From CAZNDN01 sp964571815 (GTDB lineage Bacteria > Fibrobacterota > Chitinivibrionia > Chitinivibrionales > WJKA01): a stretch of DNA of 7,210 nt. Under the pieces are notes generated by a model. It was given only the letters and a program-made list of their open reading frames with translations. It was not told where the DNA came from and made no database searches. The position numbers and the translations under genes are program-made. Shown here piece after piece: positions 1-6,030 of the stretch; the first letter of the stretch is position 1; each line of letters starts with the position of its first letter. The stretch lies in assembly GCA_964571815.1 (NCBI GenBank), contig CAZNDN010000178.1, forward strand, positions 1 through 7,210, given 5' to 3'.

Positions 1-1133
1 CCCGCACCCTCGAACATCTCTTCGATCCGCGAAGTGACATCCTCTCCCGAAAGGTCACCGTCCAGCTCCACGCGCGCCTCCTCTTCGGGCTCCTCGGTCG
101 CCTCGTCGGCGACAAGCGCACTTCGTGCCTCCGCGGGCATGCCCGGTTCGCTTGGCTCGGACGTCTCTTCGTCGACAAAAGTCGTTTCTTCCCCTTCCGA
201 GCCGAACATCTCCTCCACCCGCGATGTGATATCATCGCCCGCGGGAATGCCCGCCGACTCGTCCCTTTTGAGATCCTCGGTTCGTATCTCCATCGTTTCG
301 GCACTGTGAAGAGTATCGGCAATACCCGACTCATCAGGTTCAGCCGGCTCGCCGGGCGTTACCATGGTCTGCTGTCCCGGGGTTTCACCCTCTTCCCCGT
401 CAAACAGCATTCCCATTCGCTCCGTGATATCATCCCCACCGGGGCTTTCAGCCGCTCCGGATGAGAGGTCATCAACGGTTTCTTCCACTGCCGGCCCTTC
501 TTCCTGATCTTCGGCGGGCTGAAGAAGCTCCACCTCTTCATCGACCACAGAGGATTCCGAAGAGGAAATCGCCCGGGAAGGTTCCGAATCCCGGGTCTGA
601 ACCTCCTCGGGGATATCCACCGAAAACTCGGCCTCATCCGCCTTCGTGGAAGGCGACCGCGCGCTCTCCTGAGTCGACACCGGTTCGGAAAGGGGACCGA
701 CAACATCAAAAAGCGTGGCCTTCCCCGAACCCCTGGTCTTCGCGGCAAGTGCGGCAAAGGAGCTGTTGGAAGGCTCGAGGCGGCGGAGACAATCGTAGAG
801 ATCACCCGCCTTCTCTTCCATGCCCTGCTTCGCGAAAATGTCGGCAAGCATTTTGATCGCCACAACGTTGTGGCGATCGAGTCGGCAGGCGTTGGAAAAC
901 TCCTTGATCGCCTCCCCTGTCTTGTCCTGTTCGACATAGCATCGGCCGAGGATGATATGTCCGGTCACGTATGAAGGGTGGGAGGAAAGGCCTTGTATGC
1001 TGACCGCAATTGCCCGGTCGATATCTCCCCGCTTCCGGTAGCTGTCGGCCAGACGGGAGAACACGAGTGAATCCGGCCTTTCTTCGAGCTTTCTTTCCAA
1101 CACTGCCATTGAACCGTCTTTTGCCGTCGCCAT
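1..1133 (-). CDS. TPR-repeat protein with long acidic repeat-bearing tail (C-terminus beyond window)
   Basis: The reading frame is open from an ATG at 1133 to the left edge (377 complete codons, no stop). The start is supported by GGAGGG at 1139-1144, five bases upstream. Residues about 21-54, 55-88 and 89-122 form three consecutive 34-residue TPR units with the usual Leu/Gly/Tyr/Ala pattern (for example LADSYRKRGDIDRAI and LADIFAKQGMEEKA). TPRs are protein-protein docking helices. From about residue 135 the sequence turns into a Glu/Asp/Ser/Pro-rich, probably disordered tail. No signal peptide or membrane segment is visible, so a cytoplasmic scaffold or adaptor is likely. The tail carries the motif G-D/E-D-I/V-T-S/E-R-x3-M/L-F three times. 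The small ORF upstream ends 25 bases before this start, so the two are probably co-transcribed. The TPR call is confident; the specific function is unknown, and nearness to a flagellin gene is only weak context. Confidence 0.85.
   Translation of the reverse strand, partial: MATAKDGSMAVLERKLEERPDSLVFSRLADSYRKRGDIDRAIAVSIQGLSSHPSYVTGHIILGRCYVEQDKTGEAIKEFSNACRLDRHNVVAIKMLADIFAKQGMEEKAGDLYDCLRRLEPSNSSFAALAAKTRGSGKATLFDVVGPLSEPVSTQESARSPSTKADEAEFSVDIPEEVQTRDSEPSRAISSSESSVVDEEVELLQPAEDQEEGPAVEETVDDLSSGAAESPGGDDITERMGMLFDGEEGETPGQQTMVTPGEPAEPDESGIADTLHSAETMEIRTEDLKRDESAGIPAGDDITSRVEEMFGSEGEETTFVDEETSEPSEPGMPAEARSALVADEATEEPEEEARVELDGDLSGEDVTSRIEEMFEGA
3..437 (-). repeat. Three copies of a GDDITxRxxxMF motif encoded in the TPR protein tail
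   Basis: Within the acidic tail, one short motif recurs at residues about 233-244 (GDDITERMGMLF), 299-310 (GDDITSRVEEMF) and 363-374 (GEDVTSRIEEMF). DNA positions are roughly 402-437, 204-239 and 12-47. Each is preceded by a small or Pro/Gly-containing stretch and followed by Gly/Glu. The spacing is 66 and 64 residues, which is unusually regular. The intervening sequence is acidic and not strongly conserved. The conserved Ile/Val, Arg, Met and Phe spacing would suit a short amphipathic helix. More copies may lie to the left of the window. Confidence 0.8.
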
Positions 1134-1158
1134 CGATACCCTCCGGAATACGTCACAG

Positions 1159-1311
1159 TTATTTCGGGCCCGCCCCGTTCATTGCCGCCCCTTTCGCATT
1201 CGACCGAAAGGCGGCGAACAAAGGAGAAGGCAGGCCGGTCTCGACCTGTTCGCCTGCTGATTGCAGCAGGCTTTCGTAAAGCTTTACCCGGTAGTTCTCC
1301 ACCCGGCTCAT
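1159..1311 (-). CDS. Small hypothetical protein, 50 aa
   Basis: This short frame starts with ATG at 1311 (MSRVENYRVKLYESLLQSAG...) and ends with TAA at 1159-1161, just 25 bases before the TPR gene. An in-frame ATG at 1362 would add 17 residues, but that start would sit only about ten bases from the predicted transcription start and its extension (SSRVRPFADSRERGAG) does not look protein-like. The N-terminal half is helical in character, with alternating charged and hydrophobic residues (YRVKLYESLLQSAGEQVET). The C-terminus is Gly/Ala/Asn-rich. I recognise no family. The upstream G-rich stretch GGCGCGGGG is a poor ribosome binding site. The case for a real gene rests on the promoter upstream and the tight spacing to the next gene. 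It could instead be leader sequence of the TPR gene. Confidence 0.45.
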   Translation of the reverse strand: MSRVENYRVKLYESLLQSAGEQVETGLPSPLFAAFRSNAKGAAMNGAGPK

Positions 1312-1378
1312 CCCCGCGCCCCGTTCCCGCGAATCGGCGAAAGGCCGTACCCGCGAAGACACATACCGGAACCGTACT

Positions 1379-1408
1379 AGTATACCATGAACCCGGGCCG
1401 ATGAGCAA
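1379..1408 (-). promoter_or_regulatory. Candidate sigma-70 type promoter for the small ORF and TPR gene
   Basis: Read on the minus strand, TTGCTC (1403-1408) and TATACT (1379-1384) are separated by 18 bases, a good match to a housekeeping -35/-10 pair. The predicted transcription start lies near 1372, about 60 bases before the ATG at 1311. The -10 region reads GTATACTAGT, identical over ten bases to the candidate promoter in front of the PqqD gene at 4586-4615. It lies in the non-coding stretch between the rfaE2-like stop and the small ORF. Confidence 0.55.
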
Positions 1409-1439
1409 CGGTTCGCCCGTCACTCGGTTCGCGGGGAAG

Positions 1440-1913
1440 TCAAACACTGCCTGAAGAGCACGCCTTTCGGAGAATATCCGAGGTTGAATGACCGGGCAGC
1501 AGCGAGAGTATGCGTACTACTCCTCCGTGCTTTTCGACCACGGGCCGCTCGATAATATCTTCGGGATAGTCCCCGCCTTTCACGTGGATATCCGGTCTCA
1601 GGATTTCCAGGAACGCCCGTGGATCGTCCTCCTCGAATACGAACACGCCCCGGACACTCTTCAGCGCATCGAGTATCTCGCAGCGATCGCGCTGAGACTG
1701 CAGCGGTCGCCCCGGACCTTTGAGCCGGGAAACACACGTGTCGCTGTTGACCCCCACAACCAGCATATCCCCCAGCAGGCCGGCCTCGGCAAGATACCGC
1801 ACATGACCCACATGCAGAATGTCAAAGCACCCATTGGTGGTAACGAGCGTCTTCCCTTCCGTGCGCAGGGGGGCAAGACAGTCTCTGATCTGATGTACGT
1901 TCTCGCAAATCAT
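1440..1913 (-). CDS. rfaE2: D-glycero-beta-D-manno-heptose 1-phosphate adenylyltransferase (RfaE2/HldC type)
   Basis: The 157-residue product matches the cytidylyltransferase-like fold of the HldE C-terminal domain throughout. Residues about 25-41 carry TTNGCFDILHVGHVRYL with the HxGH nucleotide-binding motif at 34-37. GVNSD (54-58), RLKGPGRP (63-70), the PD/VKGGDY segment (107-116) and the closing GHSTSDIL (141-148) all fit the family. The known reaction adenylylates heptose 1-phosphate to ADP-heptose for the lipopolysaccharide inner core, in the cytoplasm. Length matches stand-alone forms; no HldA/HldE kinase domain or GmhB is in the window. The ATG at 1913 fits the family N-terminus but lacks a clear Shine-Dalgarno. 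An in-frame ATG at 2006 has AGAAGG upstream, but the 31 added residues are Trp/Tyr/Cys-rich and unlike the family. A related sugar-phosphate nucleotidyltransferase is possible but less likely. The gene diverges from the flagellin unit. Confidence 0.9.
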   Translation of the reverse strand: MICENVHQIRDCLAPLRTEGKTLVTTNGCFDILHVGHVRYLAEAGLLGDMLVVGVNSDTCVSRLKGPGRPLQSQRDRCEILDALKSVRGVFVFEEDDPRAFLEILRPDIHVKGGDYPEDIIERPVVEKHGGVVRILSLLPGHSTSDILRKACSSGSV

Positions 1914-2032
1914 GGAAGGTTCACAGTCGGCGGCACGACTTCCCGGGTGTAAGCATCGGCAAAGGAATATACAATAGTACCAAAGAGTCCACGGCGGCTT
2001 TGCCATGCAACCTTCTTTCTGTAAGAAAATGC

Positions 2033-2059
2033 TAAAGTTTTCATTCATTCTGCCGATAC
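2033..2059 (+). promoter_or_regulatory. Sigma-28 (FliA) promoter of the flagellin gene
   Basis: TAAAGTTT at 2033-2040, an 11-base spacer and GCCGATAC at 2052-2059 match the flagellar sigma-28 consensus (TAAAGTTT, 11 bases, GCCGATAA) at every position but the last. The predicted transcription start is near 2066, leaving a leader of about 160 nt before the flagellin ATG. Sigma-28 dependence is the usual late-class control of flagellin, expressed after hook completion. The match is seen directly; use of the promoter is inferred. Confidence 0.92.
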
Positions 2060-2065
2060 AATCGA

Positions 2066-2226
2066 ACAGGGATTGGTGTGGGCAACCACTCCCAATGAGA
2101 AGCGGGTTAAGTGAGCATCGAAAATGCCGATGTAGTAAGTAGAGGCTCACTTCCTGTGATTCTCACCCGGGCGCAGGGAAGGGAAATGCCCGGGGTAACC
2201 TCTACTCCCAACAAGGACGTGGGATT
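2066..2226 (+). promoter_or_regulatory. Structured 5' leader of the flagellin mRNA
   Basis: The leader contains several inverted repeats. First, ATTGG (2072-2076) pairs with CCAAT (2092-2096), enclosing GTGG/CCAC around a GCAA tetraloop (2082-2085), which is GNRA-like. Second, AAGTGAGC (2109-2116) pairs with GCTCACTT (2145-2152), with an inner CATCG/CGATG stem (2116-2120 and 2128-2132). Third, CCCGGGC (2166-2172) pairs with GCCCGGG (2188-2194). Fourth, GTAGAGG (2139-2145) is complementary to CCTCTAC (2199-2205), enclosing the third hairpin. Most of the leader could thus be folded, with the ribosome binding site just downstream. I recognise no named riboswitch. Control of mRNA stability or translation is an inference. 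Confidence 0.6.
2211..2226 (+). promoter_or_regulatory. Flagellin ribosome binding site overlapping a CsrA-like site
   Basis: ACAAGGACGT at 2211-2220 supplies the Shine-Dalgarno AAGGA, nine bases before the ATG at 2227. It also matches the core ACARGGA of the CsrA/RsmA binding consensus, with the following GU also conserved. A second GGA lies at 2222-2224. In Bacillus, CsrA represses flagellin translation by covering the hag Shine-Dalgarno. A similar control here is an inference, since no csrA or fliW is in the window. Confidence 0.5.
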
Positions 2227-3527
2227 ATGAGAATCAACACCAACATTCCATCAATGGTGACGCGTGGTGCCCTGTACCGGGTGGACCGCTCCATGGGCAA
2301 GTCCATGGAGAAACTGTCTACCGGTCTGAGAATCAATTCGGCTGCCGACGACGCGGCCGGATTGGGCGTGTCGGAAAACCTCAGGACCCAGGTGCGGGGG
2401 CTGTCTCAGGCCATGAAGAATGCGCAGGATGCCATCGCCATGCTGAATGTGGCCGACGGCGCCTTGAATGAACAGGCCGCGATCCTGCACCGGATGCGGG
2501 AACTGGTCGTGGAAGCCCGCAACGACACGTACACCGCAACCGAACGCGCGTACATGGGCCAGGAATTCAAGCAGCTCACCGAAGAGCTGGACCGTATTGC
2601 CGCCTCGGCTAACTACAACGGTATGCAGATTTTCGCCACCCCCGAGAAAACCATGGGTTCGGTGACCTACGGGGCAAATGACGCCGACCAGACGCCGCAC
2701 AAGCTCGACGATGCGCGGACCGCGTGGGACGACAACAACGACTCGGTTTTCGGGGCCGATGAGAACGCCAGCGCCCACCATTTCAACATGATGATCGGGG
2801 CCAACTACTCCGATACCGACAGTGCAGCCCATAACTCAGGTGTGGCCGCACAGTCGTGGGATCCCGATGCCGAAAACCTGTTCACGATCCAGTTCGGNNN
2901 NNNNNNNNNNNNNNNNNNNNNNNNNNNNNNNNNNNNNNNNNNNNNNNNNNNNNNNNNNNNNNNNNNNNNNNNNNNNNNNNNNNNNNNNNNNNNNNNNTGG
3001 CCGCACAGTCGTGGGATCCCGATGCCGAAAACCTGTTCACGATCCAGTTCGGGCAGATGGACAGCAATACTCTCTTGAGTTCCATGCAGGGTACCGATGT
3101 GGACGCCACGGACGTGGTCGAAACCAACGGGGACCCCTTCGGGTGGGACGCGGCCGGCGATCTGTGGGATATGTTCCTCTCGGGCGGCTACCAGGACGAC
3201 ACCGTGCAGAGCAAATTCGACTATCTTCTCGACGTTATCGACGGTGACCCGAACTTCTCCGGCACGGCCGCCGACAACACCGGGCTGGAGCGGGTCAACC
3301 TGATGCGCGCGAAGATTGGAGCAATCACCAACCGGCTCGAACATGCCGTGAACAATATGACAAACCAGCGAGCCAATACCCAGGCTGCCGAATCAGCCAT
3401 CCGCGATGCCGACTTCGCCTCCGAAACCACTCAATTCACGAAGAGTCGGATCCTGACGCAATCCGCGACGGCGATGCTGGCGCAGGCAAACATGGTTCCG
3501 CAGTCGGCGCTGGGGTTGATTCGATAA
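2227..3527 (+). CDS. fliC: Flagellin (gene interrupted by an assembly gap)
   Basis: This is the filament subunit, exported through the flagellar type III apparatus. The N-terminal D0/D1 region (residues 1 to about 140) has the classic MRINTN start, LSTGLRINSAADDAAGLG at about 30-47 and NYNGMQIF. The C-terminal D1/D0 region (last 77 residues) shows KIGAITNRLEHAVNN, AESAIRDADFASET and AMLAQANMVPQSALGLIR. The central part is Asp/Asn-rich and acidic, with FTIQFGQMD resembling the usual D1/D2 boundary. A run of 100 Ns (2898-2997) puts the two halves in different apparent frames. Identical 55-bp sequences flank the gap, and removing 2898-3052 joins the halves in frame as 381 codons plus TAA. That length is credible for a flagellin with a small variable domain. 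I therefore treat it as one intact gene. Expression is predicted from the sigma-28 promoter at 2033-2059. Confidence 0.95.
2843..3052 (+). repeat. 55-bp identical sequence on both sides of the gap (assembly overlap)
   Basis: Positions 2843-2897 and 2998-3052 are identical over 55 bases, starting TGGCCGCACAG and ending at CAGTTCGG. The copies abut the Ns exactly, as expected when two contigs end in the same 55-mer of a de Bruijn graph and a scaffolder joins them without merging. Deleting the Ns plus one copy (155 bases) restores the flagellin frame. A genuine tandem repeat in the variable region is possible but needs the coincidence of exact abutment. Confidence 0.9.
2898..2997. other. Scaffold gap (100 Ns) inside the flagellin gene
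   Basis: Exactly 100 undetermined bases lie here, a common placeholder for a gap of unknown size. Both sides encode the same flagellin segment (AAQSWDPDAENLFTIQFG), so the real missing length may be zero or negative. Confidence 0.98.
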
Positions 3528-3558
3528 TCGTCCCGGAACTACGGAATCAAGTTCGTTG

Positions 3559-3589
3559 AAGGGGGGCCGCACCGGCGGCTCCTCTTTCC
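3559..3589 (+). terminator. Rho-independent terminator candidate after flagellin
   Basis: Bases 3559-3570 (AAGGGGGGCCGC) pair with 3575-3586 (GCGGCTCCTCTT) as a 12-bp stem with two G-U pairs and an ACCG loop. It begins 31 bases after the flagellin stop. The T-rich tail is short (TCTTTCCC), so termination strength is uncertain, but the stem is strong and the position is right. Confidence 0.65.
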
Positions 3590-3631
3590 CATTCTTTGCC
3601 CATACACACTCCCCTCCGATCAACGTCACGG

Positions 3632-3655
3632 CCCGCGGCGCCGCGGGGTATTTTC
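3632..3655 (+). terminator. Second hairpin: 16-bp perfect palindrome followed by T-rich run
   Basis: CCCGCGGCGCCGCGGG (3632-3647) is its own reverse complement. As RNA it would fold as a six-pair GC stem with a GCGC loop, followed by TATTTTCTT from 3649. This looks like a backup terminator between flagellin and the kinase gene. A perfect palindrome could equally be a protein-binding site. It lies 59 bases before the kinase ATG. Confidence 0.45.
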
Positions 3656-3705
3656 TTGTGCCGAACACCTCCGTCGAACAATGAGTATACGAGGCCACGG
3701 TTTCA

Positions 3706-4557
3706 ATGCGCCTGCGGATTGCTGAAGTTCCATACTCGTTACAGGGTTTCCGAGGAATCCAGGGCCCCGGAGCATCGGGCCTTGTTACCGTCGTGTGCGA
3801 GCATTTCCAGGATACCTCCTCCGGGCCCACCCCCGTGTTCATGCTCCGGGAAGTTCCCTGGAACAGACTTCACGGGGCCCCGCTTGCCGGCAAGCGACGC
3901 TACCGAATCCGCTACGAAGAACAGGATGAGGATCTCCTCTTCTCCACCGAGACGTCACGGGTACGCCTGAACATGACCTCCGGCATCATGGAGATCGCGC
4001 TGAACCCGACCGTCACCGATGATCTGGACAGGGTACTCCTCGCTCACCTCCGTCTTGCAGTCTCTCTGAACACCATACACCGAGGCGGCGTCCCCCTGCA
4101 CAGTGCAGCGGCAGTGCGAGGGAGCAACGATACCGCCTCCGTTTTCACGGCTCGCTCAGGCGGTGGAAAGTCCACAATTATCTCGCTGCTGTGTCCGCCA
4201 TGGAAACCCCTCGGAGACGACTGCCATGTCTTACTTCCCCGCAACGGACACTGGAGGGTGTTTCCCACCCCGTTCGTGACCCCGGAGCTGCTTCCGGACT
4301 GTCTGACGCAAAGCTTCGTCATAGATAGAATCTTTGCCATCGAGCACGGGGAGAAGAACGAAATGCTCCCGCTTTCGTCTTCGCGGAAGTATCAGGCAGT
4401 CTTGGAAGGCGTCTACACCCTCCCGACGACCGAGCGTCTCGGCACCGCAGTCATGGACAATACGGCGGCATTGGCCGCGGAAGTTCCGGTTGTACGGCTG
4501 AGGGTTAGAAAGGATAGAGAATTCCGGGAATGGTTCGAAACCCACCGCGAAGTCTAG
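3706..4557 (+). CDS. HPr-kinase-like protein (HprK-related, RiPP-associated type)
   Basis: The 283-residue product has the HprK/P C-terminal kinase layout without the usual N-terminal regulatory domain. GVPLHSAAAV at about 128-137 corresponds to the conserved His region, ARSGGGKST at 149-157 is the Walker A P-loop, and LGDDC at 169-173 matches the acidic metal-binding motif. ATP binding is well supported. The substrate is not HPr by necessity: HprK-like proteins next to PqqD genes form known families (HPr-rel systems), and homologues in lasso peptide clusters phosphorylate the precursor's C-terminal serine. The ATG at 3706 is the only ATG in the open frame after a stop at 3682-3684; GAGG at 3691-3694 is a distant Shine-Dalgarno. 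The next gene has its own promoter after 140 bases. The first 100 residues are less conserved and may bind substrate. Phosphorylation of the small peptide at 6466-6630 is an inference. Confidence 0.8.
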   Translation: MRLRIAEVPYSLQGFRGIQGPGASGLVTVVCEHFQDTSSGPTPVFMLREVPWNRLHGAPLAGKRRYRIRYEEQDEDLLFSTETSRVRLNMTSGIMEIALNPTVTDDLDRVLLAHLRLAVSLNTIHRGGVPLHSAAAVRGSNDTASVFTARSGGGKSTIISLLCPPWKPLGDDCHVLLPRNGHWRVFPTPFVTPELLPDCLTQSFVIDRIFAIEHGEKNEMLPLSSSRKYQAVLEGVYTLPTTERLGTAVMDNTAALAAEVPVVRLRVRKDREFREWFETHREV

Positions 4558-4585
4558 CCACTTGATGAGGATGATTCCGCGGAGC

Positions 4586-4615
4586 TTGCAATGAGTCGAG
4601 AAACAAGCGTATACT
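4586..4615 (+). promoter_or_regulatory. Candidate sigma-70 type promoter of the pqqD-radical SAM unit
   Basis: TTGCAA (4586-4591) and TATACT (4610-4615) are separated by 18 bases, in the non-coding stretch between the kinase stop (4557) and the PqqD start (4698). Predicted transcription starts near 4622, giving a leader of about 75 nt. The -10 region GTATACTAGT is identical to that of the minus-strand promoter at 1379-1408, and the spacer length is the same. Confidence 0.6.
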
Positions 4616-4684
4616 AGTTAGTTGGGTGGTGAGCACGTGAATGTCGAAATCAAGGGCTTTCTCGAGGGCTCATCGCGGTAACCC

Positions 4685-4690
4685 AAGGAG
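4685..4690 (+). promoter_or_regulatory. Ribosome binding site deciding the PqqD start
   Basis: AAGGAG sits seven bases before the ATG at 4698, the strongest Shine-Dalgarno in this part of the window. It favours 4698 over the in-frame ATG at 4641, whose extra 19 residues (MSKSRAFSRAHRGNPRSNP) are absent from PqqD-type proteins. Confidence 0.8.
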
Positions 4691-4697
4691 TAACCCA

Positions 4698-4976
4698 ATG
4701 GCATACCGACTAATCGGCGAGCTTTCGGTAAAAAGAGTTGCCGACGAAGTATTCGTGCTGAACCGGCGAACGTCGGAGATGTGCAGTTTCAACCGCACGG
4801 GTGCATACATCTTCGAATGCCTTCAGCAGGGAGAGACCGACATACCGGCTCTTCTGGTACAGCGATTCGAGGTTTCCAAGCAGCGGGCCCGACAGGACGT
4901 TGAGGATTTCCTGCGAACCCTCGCCTCTCACGACATGGTGACCACCGAAGAGGACCAACAAACCAATGGAAGGTGA
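4698..4976 (+). CDS. PqqD-family peptide-binding chaperone (RiPP recognition element)
   Basis: The 92-residue product has the length and pattern of PqqD-like proteins. An N-terminal beta region (ELSVKRVADEVFVLNRRTSEMCSFN) leads into the hallmark NRTGAYIFECLQQG at about 34-47. A helix-turn-helix-like half follows (IPALLVQRFEVSKQRARQDVEDFLRTLASHDMV) with the typical DV-x2-FL-x2-L ending. Such proteins form a winged-helix RRE fold that holds the precursor's leader and presents it to the radical SAM enzyme or other modifiers. The radical SAM gene overlaps its 3' end by 11 bases, indicating translational coupling. The YEKPEL motif in the small peptide at 6466-6630 is the kind of leader motif bound by the related B1 proteins of lasso systems. 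It is not the true PqqD of PQQ synthesis, because no other pqq gene is present. Confidence 0.88.
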   Translation: MAYRLIGELSVKRVADEVFVLNRRTSEMCSFNRTGAYIFECLQQGETDIPALLVQRFEVSKQRARQDVEDFLRTLASHDMVTTEEDQQTNGR

Positions 4977-6030
4977 TCGATACCAACGGAAGCTCGAGCA
5001 GCTCGGGAAGCAGGGATACCCGACCGTAGCCGCGATTGAGGTGACTGAGCGATGCAATGCATCGTGCCCGTACTGTTACCTCGACCCGAACAACCGTCAC
5101 CCGGGCCTCGACACCAACCAGTGGCGGTGGGTGATTGACAAACTTGCGGCCGGCGGCATCCTGAATATAATCATCACCGGCGGCGAGCCGTTTGTCCGCG
5201 ACGACATTCTGGATATTCTGGACCATGCCGCATCAAAGGACTTCTTTGGAATCGCCGTGTATACAAACGGCACACTGCTCCGCGAAGACCACTTCGCTTT
5301 CCTCGCCGCGCACCGAGACACTATCTCGGAAGTCAAGTTCTCGGGATTTTCTCACGAGCCGCCCGTCAACGACTCATATTTCGGTATTCCCGGCGCCACG
5401 GAGAAGATTATTCACGCCGGCCGGCGTCTGATGCGAGAGGGAGTTCGTGTGCGGATGTCGCTTACGGCGCTGGATTTCAATGTTGATTCACTGCCGCAAA
5501 CACAAGAATTCTACGAACGGCATGGATTCAAGGTCTCTGTGGCAATCTTCAAGATCCTGACTACCGCCTCCCAGAGGGAAAACCTGGGAGGCAGCATCAC
5601 ACGGGATTTCATGAACAAATGCGTCAATCGCATACCGCCTGAGTTGCAGGAGGCCAGGGCGGAATACGTGCGGGAAAAGATGTCCTCCGGGCCGGGCAGG
5701 ACATCGCTGTGCCGGGGGCGGCTCACGTCAATCATGGTTGATTGCCGCGGAGACATTGCCCCCTGCGTTGCCTTCAGGTCGCTCCGCGTAGGCAGCATTC
5801 TCGAAGATCGACCTCTGTGCGAAACGCTTCGCGCGTCCGAACAACGCCGGCAAATCTGCCGTATGACCAAAGAGGACATCTCTGTCTGTGCATCGTGTGA
5901 ATATCGCCCCTTGTGCCCGGTGTGCCTGGGAAGAATTCACACCCTGTCGGGCAGGCTTGACGCAGAGGACCCGCAGACGTGCCGGCATACGAAGGCACTG
6001 CATGCAATGTGCGAGGCCTGTCATGCGTAG
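4966..6030 (+). CDS. Radical SAM/SPASM peptide-modifying enzyme
   Basis: The 354-residue product has the radical SAM core motif C30-x3-C34-x2-C37 (CNASCPYC) for the [4Fe-4S] cluster that cleaves S-adenosylmethionine, and GGEP at 72-75. The C-terminal part is a SPASM-type region: C249, then GDIAPC ending at C267, C298, C308-x2-C311-x5-C317-x2-C320 and C339, expected to hold auxiliary Fe-S clusters. A further C349-x2-C352 ends the protein. SPASM enzymes act on peptides, forming thioether, C-C or other crosslinks, and many need a PqqD-like partner, which is encoded immediately upstream with an 11-base overlap. The start is the ATG at 4966; AGAGGA lies about a dozen bases upstream. The likely substrate is the peptide at 6466-6630. 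The bond made cannot be read from sequence. The next gene starts inside the last eight bases of this one. Confidence 0.92.
   Translation: MEGDRYQRKLEQLGKQGYPTVAAIEVTERCNASCPYCYLDPNNRHPGLDTNQWRWVIDKLAAGGILNIIITGGEPFVRDDILDILDHAASKDFFGIAVYTNGTLLREDHFAFLAAHRDTISEVKFSGFSHEPPVNDSYFGIPGATEKIIHAGRRLMREGVRVRMSLTALDFNVDSLPQTQEFYERHGFKVSVAIFKILTTASQRENLGGSITRDFMNKCVNRIPPELQEARAEYVREKMSSGPGRTSLCRGRLTSIMVDCRGDIAPCVAFRSLRVGSILEDRPLCETLRASEQRRQICRMTKEDISVCASCEYRPLCPVCLGRIHTLSGRLDAEDPQTCRHTKALHAMCEACHA

Noticed and set aside
359..937. Arg/Pro-rich frames overlapping the TPR gene on both strands
   Set aside because: They are explained by the TPR frame, which has TPR repeats, a good ribosome binding site and an internally repeated motif. 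The alternatives have none of these.
965..1447. 160-codon minus-strand frame across the promoter, small ORF and TPR start
   Set aside because: It overlaps the TPR gene start and the intergenic promoter in another frame and resembles no protein family.
1914..2150. N-terminal extension of the rfaE2-like protein to upstream ATGs (2006, 2048, 2150)
   Set aside because: The added residues are Trp/Tyr/Cys/Leu-rich and unlike the family, and the longest versions would run into the flagellin sigma-28 promoter and leader. The ATG at 2006 does have a fair Shine-Dalgarno, so it is not fully excluded.
2251..2832. Long open frame antisense to flagellin (about 193 codons)
   Set aside because: It is the mirror of a strongly supported flagellin coding sequence in GC-rich DNA. 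Its translation is Val/Gly/His-rich with no recognisable domain.
2227..3527. Flagellin as two genes or a frameshifted pseudogene
   Set aside because: The frame change arises only from the arbitrary 100-N gap plus a duplicated 55-bp contig end. Collapse restores one frame with both conserved termini.
3685..3691. TATACG as a -10 box for the kinase gene
   Set aside because: No -35-like hexamer lies at 16-19 bases upstream, and the leader would be only about nine bases. The kinase promoter remains unidentified.
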